Shown one piece after another: positions 5,410 to 7,238 of a stretch of DNA of 7,238 nucleotides. The DNA comes from Deltaproteobacteria bacterium (GTDB lineage: Bacteria > Desulfobacterota > Desulfarculia > Adiutricales > Adiutricaceae): contig JAITQT010000246.1 in the NCBI GenBank assembly GCA_031288745.1, positions 1-7,238 on the forward strand, in the 5' to 3' direction. Position 1 is the first letter of the stretch, and every line of letters begins with the position of its first letter. The position numbers and the translations under genes were made by a program. The notes under the pieces are model-generated. The model was not told the DNA's origin and searched no databases. It saw nothing but the letters and a program-made list of their open reading frames with translations.

Positions 5410-6135
5410 ATGATCACCGAACCTTTGGTCGAGCTTACCAACGCCAGCGTTTTTTTTGGCCGCAGACCAGCCTTAACTAACATCTCTCTTAAAATCATGG
5501 CCGGTCAATCGGTCGCCCTTCTGGGGCCCAACGGAGCGGGAAAATCGACCTTGATGCGCCTTATATGCGGGGCTATTAGCCCTGATGTTGGCCTAGCTAC
5601 AATCAATAAAACAGCCTCCTCCCAGGCTAGGGTCAGGCCCGGTTTAATCGGCTGGCTACCTGAAAACGCTCCCCTAATACCGGAATTAACCGTTTTTGAA
5701 CATTTAGCTTTGGCGGCCAAACTTAAAGGCTTAAATAAGCTAGATTCAAAGCGCGAGATCGAAAAATTAAGCGCGACGCTAAACCTTAGTGATAATCTTA
5801 ATCGTCTATGCGGCACTCTCTCATTGGGTTTGCGCAGGCGCTCAGCCCTAGCTTTAGCTTTACTAGGGAGTCCCGCCTTAGTCGTTCTCGATGAGCCCTC
5901 AAGTAGCCTTGACCCAGACGAGGTCGAACGGCTTAAAAAGGGCCTGGCCGCTCTGCCTAAGACGACTGCCGTTCTTATTTCTAGCCATATCCTTTTGGAA
6001 GTCATCGAAATGACCTACCTAGCCTTTTTTTTAAACCAAGGACGACTAGTCTCGTCCGGCTCTTGGGACTCTCTCCCCGGCGGCCGCCAAAGGCCGCAGC
6101 AAGCTTACTTTTCGGCTATGGAAACAAACTTATGA
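5410..6135 (+). CDS. ABC transporter ATP-binding protein, GldA/NatA-like
   Basis: This is the cytoplasmic ATPase of an ABC-2-type (exporter-class) transporter and almost certainly works with the membrane protein encoded next. Of 241 residues, the Walker A loop is GPNGAGKST (39-47). The Q-loop region reads IGWLPENAPLIPELTVFEHL (80-99), close to the GYLPE pattern of gliding-motility GldA and NatA-type ATPases. The signature is LSLGLRRR (137-144), Walker B is LVVLDEP with Glu162 (157-163), the D-loop is SSLDP (165-169) and the switch histidine is His193. The signature departs from the usual LSxGxxQR: the glutamine is Arg143. ATP binding and cleavage residues are otherwise intact. It follows the binding-protein gene by 32 bases and overlaps the permease gene. 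The substrate cannot be told; a gliding role is not implied. Confidence 0.92.
   Translation: MITEPLVELTNASVFFGRRPALTNISLKIMAGQSVALLGPNGAGKSTLMRLICGAISPDVGLATINKTASSQARVRPGLIGWLPENAPLIPELTVFEHLALAAKLKGLNKLDSKREIEKLSATLNLSDNLNRLCGTLSLGLRRRSALALALLGSPALVVLDEPSSSLDPDEVERLKKGLAALPKTTAVLISSHILLEVIEMTYLAFFLNQGRLVSSGSWDSLPGGRQRPQQAYFSAMETNL
6132..6135 (+). promoter_or_regulatory. ATGA stop/start overlap (translational coupling)
   Basis: The permease ATG (6132-6134) overlaps the ATPase TGA (6133-6135). GGAAA at 6120-6124, seven bases before the ATG, can serve as its ribosome-binding site. This fixes the permease start and argues that the two proteins are made in matched amounts for one complex. Confidence 0.8.
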
Positions 6136-6890
6136 TCTTACGCTGGGCTAACACAGCCTCTTTAGCTCGCGCAGAAACCAAGGCCTTTTGGGGTGGAGCG
6201 CTGGGTGGAATAGCCCTTTCGGTTTTTTTGATATTGGGAGGGCTGTTATTATATAACTCGGCCGCCTCCTACGCCCTAGCTAACCTTAACGCCATGACTA
6301 GGGGCGGGGCCTTAGACGCTTCTTTACTCATCTTTACCTCTAGCTTAACCGATCTAGGCTTATTATTAGCCTTAGTTACTCCTCTTACAACCATGAGGTC
6401 GTATTGCGACTCCACCTGCGGGGGCTATCTAGACCTTTTCCTCGCCTTCCCTCTTAGCCCTTTGGAATTGGCCGTAGGCCGACTAATGTCAGCTTTAAGC
6501 TCTCTTTTCTTTTTAACCCTCTTAGGATTAATCCCCTATATTTGTCTCATCGCTATGGGCGTGGGCAGTTTTTCGGTTCTGTTAACCTCCGCTTTAGGCT
6601 TAACCCTACTCTCGGCGGCTATGGCTAGCCTGGGCCTGGCCTCGTCAAGTCTATCCTCTGGTGCCATGCCTGCGGCCCTAGCCACTTTGGGGCTCATCGG
6701 CTTTCTGTGGGCCATTGGTTTGGCAGCCCCCTATCTTCCCGCCGGCGGAGGGGCCTTGGCCCAAGGTCTAGCCTTTGGCCCGAAACTTTCGCGTTTCACC
6801 TTAGGCTTAATTGACTTAAACGACGTGGTCTACTTTCTTTGCTTAACCCTAGCCGGCTTATTTGTAGCAGCCTGGGAAATTAAAAAATAA
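6132..6890 (+). CDS. ABC-2-type permease, GldF-like
   Basis: This is the inner-membrane half of the transporter formed with the preceding ATPase. The 252-residue protein has about six membrane spans, near residues 22-42, 70-87, 122-143, 147-172, 182-201 and 231-248. The order of features follows GldF-like permeases: an N-terminal cytoplasmic helix and first span, then PLTTMRSY (84-91). YLDLFLAFPLSPLELAVGRLMSA (99-121) corresponds to the family's T(L/I)ELLLTSPVS-E-x-V-x-GK. FGPKLSRFTLGLIDLNDVVYF (215-235) matches the conserved last loop before the final span. The glutamate-rich EExxxGT stretch usual after the second span is replaced by CDSTCGG (92-98), which may alter contact with the ATPase. 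A longer TTG start at 6063 is unlikely because the ATG overlaps the upstream stop. The GldG-like third protein often encoded next is absent from the remaining 348 bases. Confidence 0.88.
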   Translation: MILRWANTASLARAETKAFWGGALGGIALSVFLILGGLLLYNSAASYALANLNAMTRGGALDASLLIFTSSLTDLGLLLALVTPLTTMRSYCDSTCGGYLDLFLAFPLSPLELAVGRLMSALSSLFFLTLLGLIPYICLIAMGVGSFSVLLTSALGLTLLSAAMASLGLASSSLSSGAMPAALATLGLIGFLWAIGLAAPYLPAGGGALAQGLAFGPKLSRFTLGLIDLNDVVYFLCLTLAGLFVAAWEIKK

Positions 6891-7238
6891 ATTGAACTAT
6901 TTAAAAAAAAGCTAGTAACTACTGTTAGTCATCTATTTTTCTTAACTATCTAAAATTATATTGTAACTGTTAACAAAACCTCCCTAAGACCTATTTTCAT
7001 CTATACGTTCGACTGACGAGTTGTAAATAACCTTCAATTGTTTTGCCTTTCGGGCCCTTAAAGGCTCTCTGCGTCATGAGCACCTCATCTCTATCTTTCT
7101 CACCCCTTCCCTATTGGTGGTTTTGCTACCCACCCGTGAGCCTTTCGGTTTTCGGTACTATGGTGACTTTAACTCCCATCAACTCCTCTTTCTCCTTGAT
7201 TAGTCTCCCAACTTAATCTTACAACGCTTTCCGAGCAT
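6891..7238. other. Gene-free right end with repeat arm and hairpins
   Basis: No convincing gene is seen. A weak hairpin (TAAC 6916-6919 with GTTA 6924-6927) and a T run at 6936-6940 lie just after the permease stop and may end the operon, though the 8-base gap makes this doubtful. The right arm of the dispersed repeat is at 6963-7032, a GCCTTT/AAAGGC hairpin at 7045-7065 and a GGTGG/CCACC hairpin at 7116-7134. A short minus-strand frame (7172-7237) contains an N-x-G-x-x-G-V-D-G string. Confidence 0.55.
6963..7032 (-). repeat. Diverged inverted repeat, right arm
   Basis: The reverse complement of this segment matches 364-433 at 58 of 70 positions without gaps. Weaker likeness runs on a little past the ungapped block towards the permease gene (an ACTAAAGGAAAT-like stretch in the left copy against AGTTAAGAAAAA here), and a shared CCCGAA/AGG motif occurs on the other side with a three-base length change. 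The two arms bracket all five intact genes. Confidence 0.75.

Noticed and set aside
5505..6005. 166-codon open frame on the minus strand
   Set aside because: It lies wholly within the ABC ATPase gene, whose Walker, signature and switch motifs are unmistakable; the antisense frame has no recognisable domain.
6063..6131. Longer permease start at TTG 6063
   Set aside because: It would overlap the ATPase gene by over 70 bases and add 23 residues unlike the family; the ATG at 6132 has a ribosome site and the common ATGA overlap.

Overview
This window most likely comes from a Gram-negative bacterium whose genome is losing genes. kdsB shows that it makes Kdo-containing lipopolysaccharide, psd shows that it makes phosphatidylethanolamine, and the signal-peptide protein implies a periplasm. 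Only about half of the window codes for protein. The five intact genes are clearly richer in G+C than the A+T-rich, stop-riddled DNA between them. That contrast, with one 1.67 kb and one roughly 1.3 kb gene-free stretch, fits a host-associated or endosymbiotic lineage. A deltaproteobacterial (Desulfobacterota-type) origin would suit the short Psd and the GldA/GldF-like ABC pair, but this is inference and no marker gene in the window settles it.

Layout. Positions 1-224 hold the possible tail of an unidentified ORF followed by a clear rho-independent terminator. Positions 225-1490 carry no recognisable gene but contain several hairpins, one arm of a diverged inverted repeat (364-433) and a probable psd promoter. 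psd occupies 1491-2174. Positions 2175-3846 are again gene-poor and unusually rich in inverted repeats, with one weak minus-strand ORF (2995-3225). From 3847 to 6890 four genes run in the same direction and are closely packed: kdsB, a family-3 solute-binding protein, an ABC ATPase and its ABC-2-type membrane partner. The ATPase and permease genes overlap by four bases. The last 348 bases are non-coding and carry the second arm of the inverted repeat (6963-7032).

Working together. psd and kdsB supply two envelope components, phospholipid headgroups and activated Kdo. The ATPase and permease form one exporter-type complex of the gliding-motility/Nos-like family, whose substrate cannot be read from sequence. 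The binding protein belongs to the amino-acid importer class, so it is probably not a partner of that exporter, and its own permease and ATPase are not in the window.

The most notable non-genic signal is a roughly 70-bp sequence present twice in opposite orientation, 58 of 70 positions identical without gaps, bracketing the whole gene block. The gene-free DNA also holds more long perfect inverted repeats than I would expect by chance. I see no tRNA, rRNA, CRISPR array or intact mobile element, and no confidently new multi-gene system.
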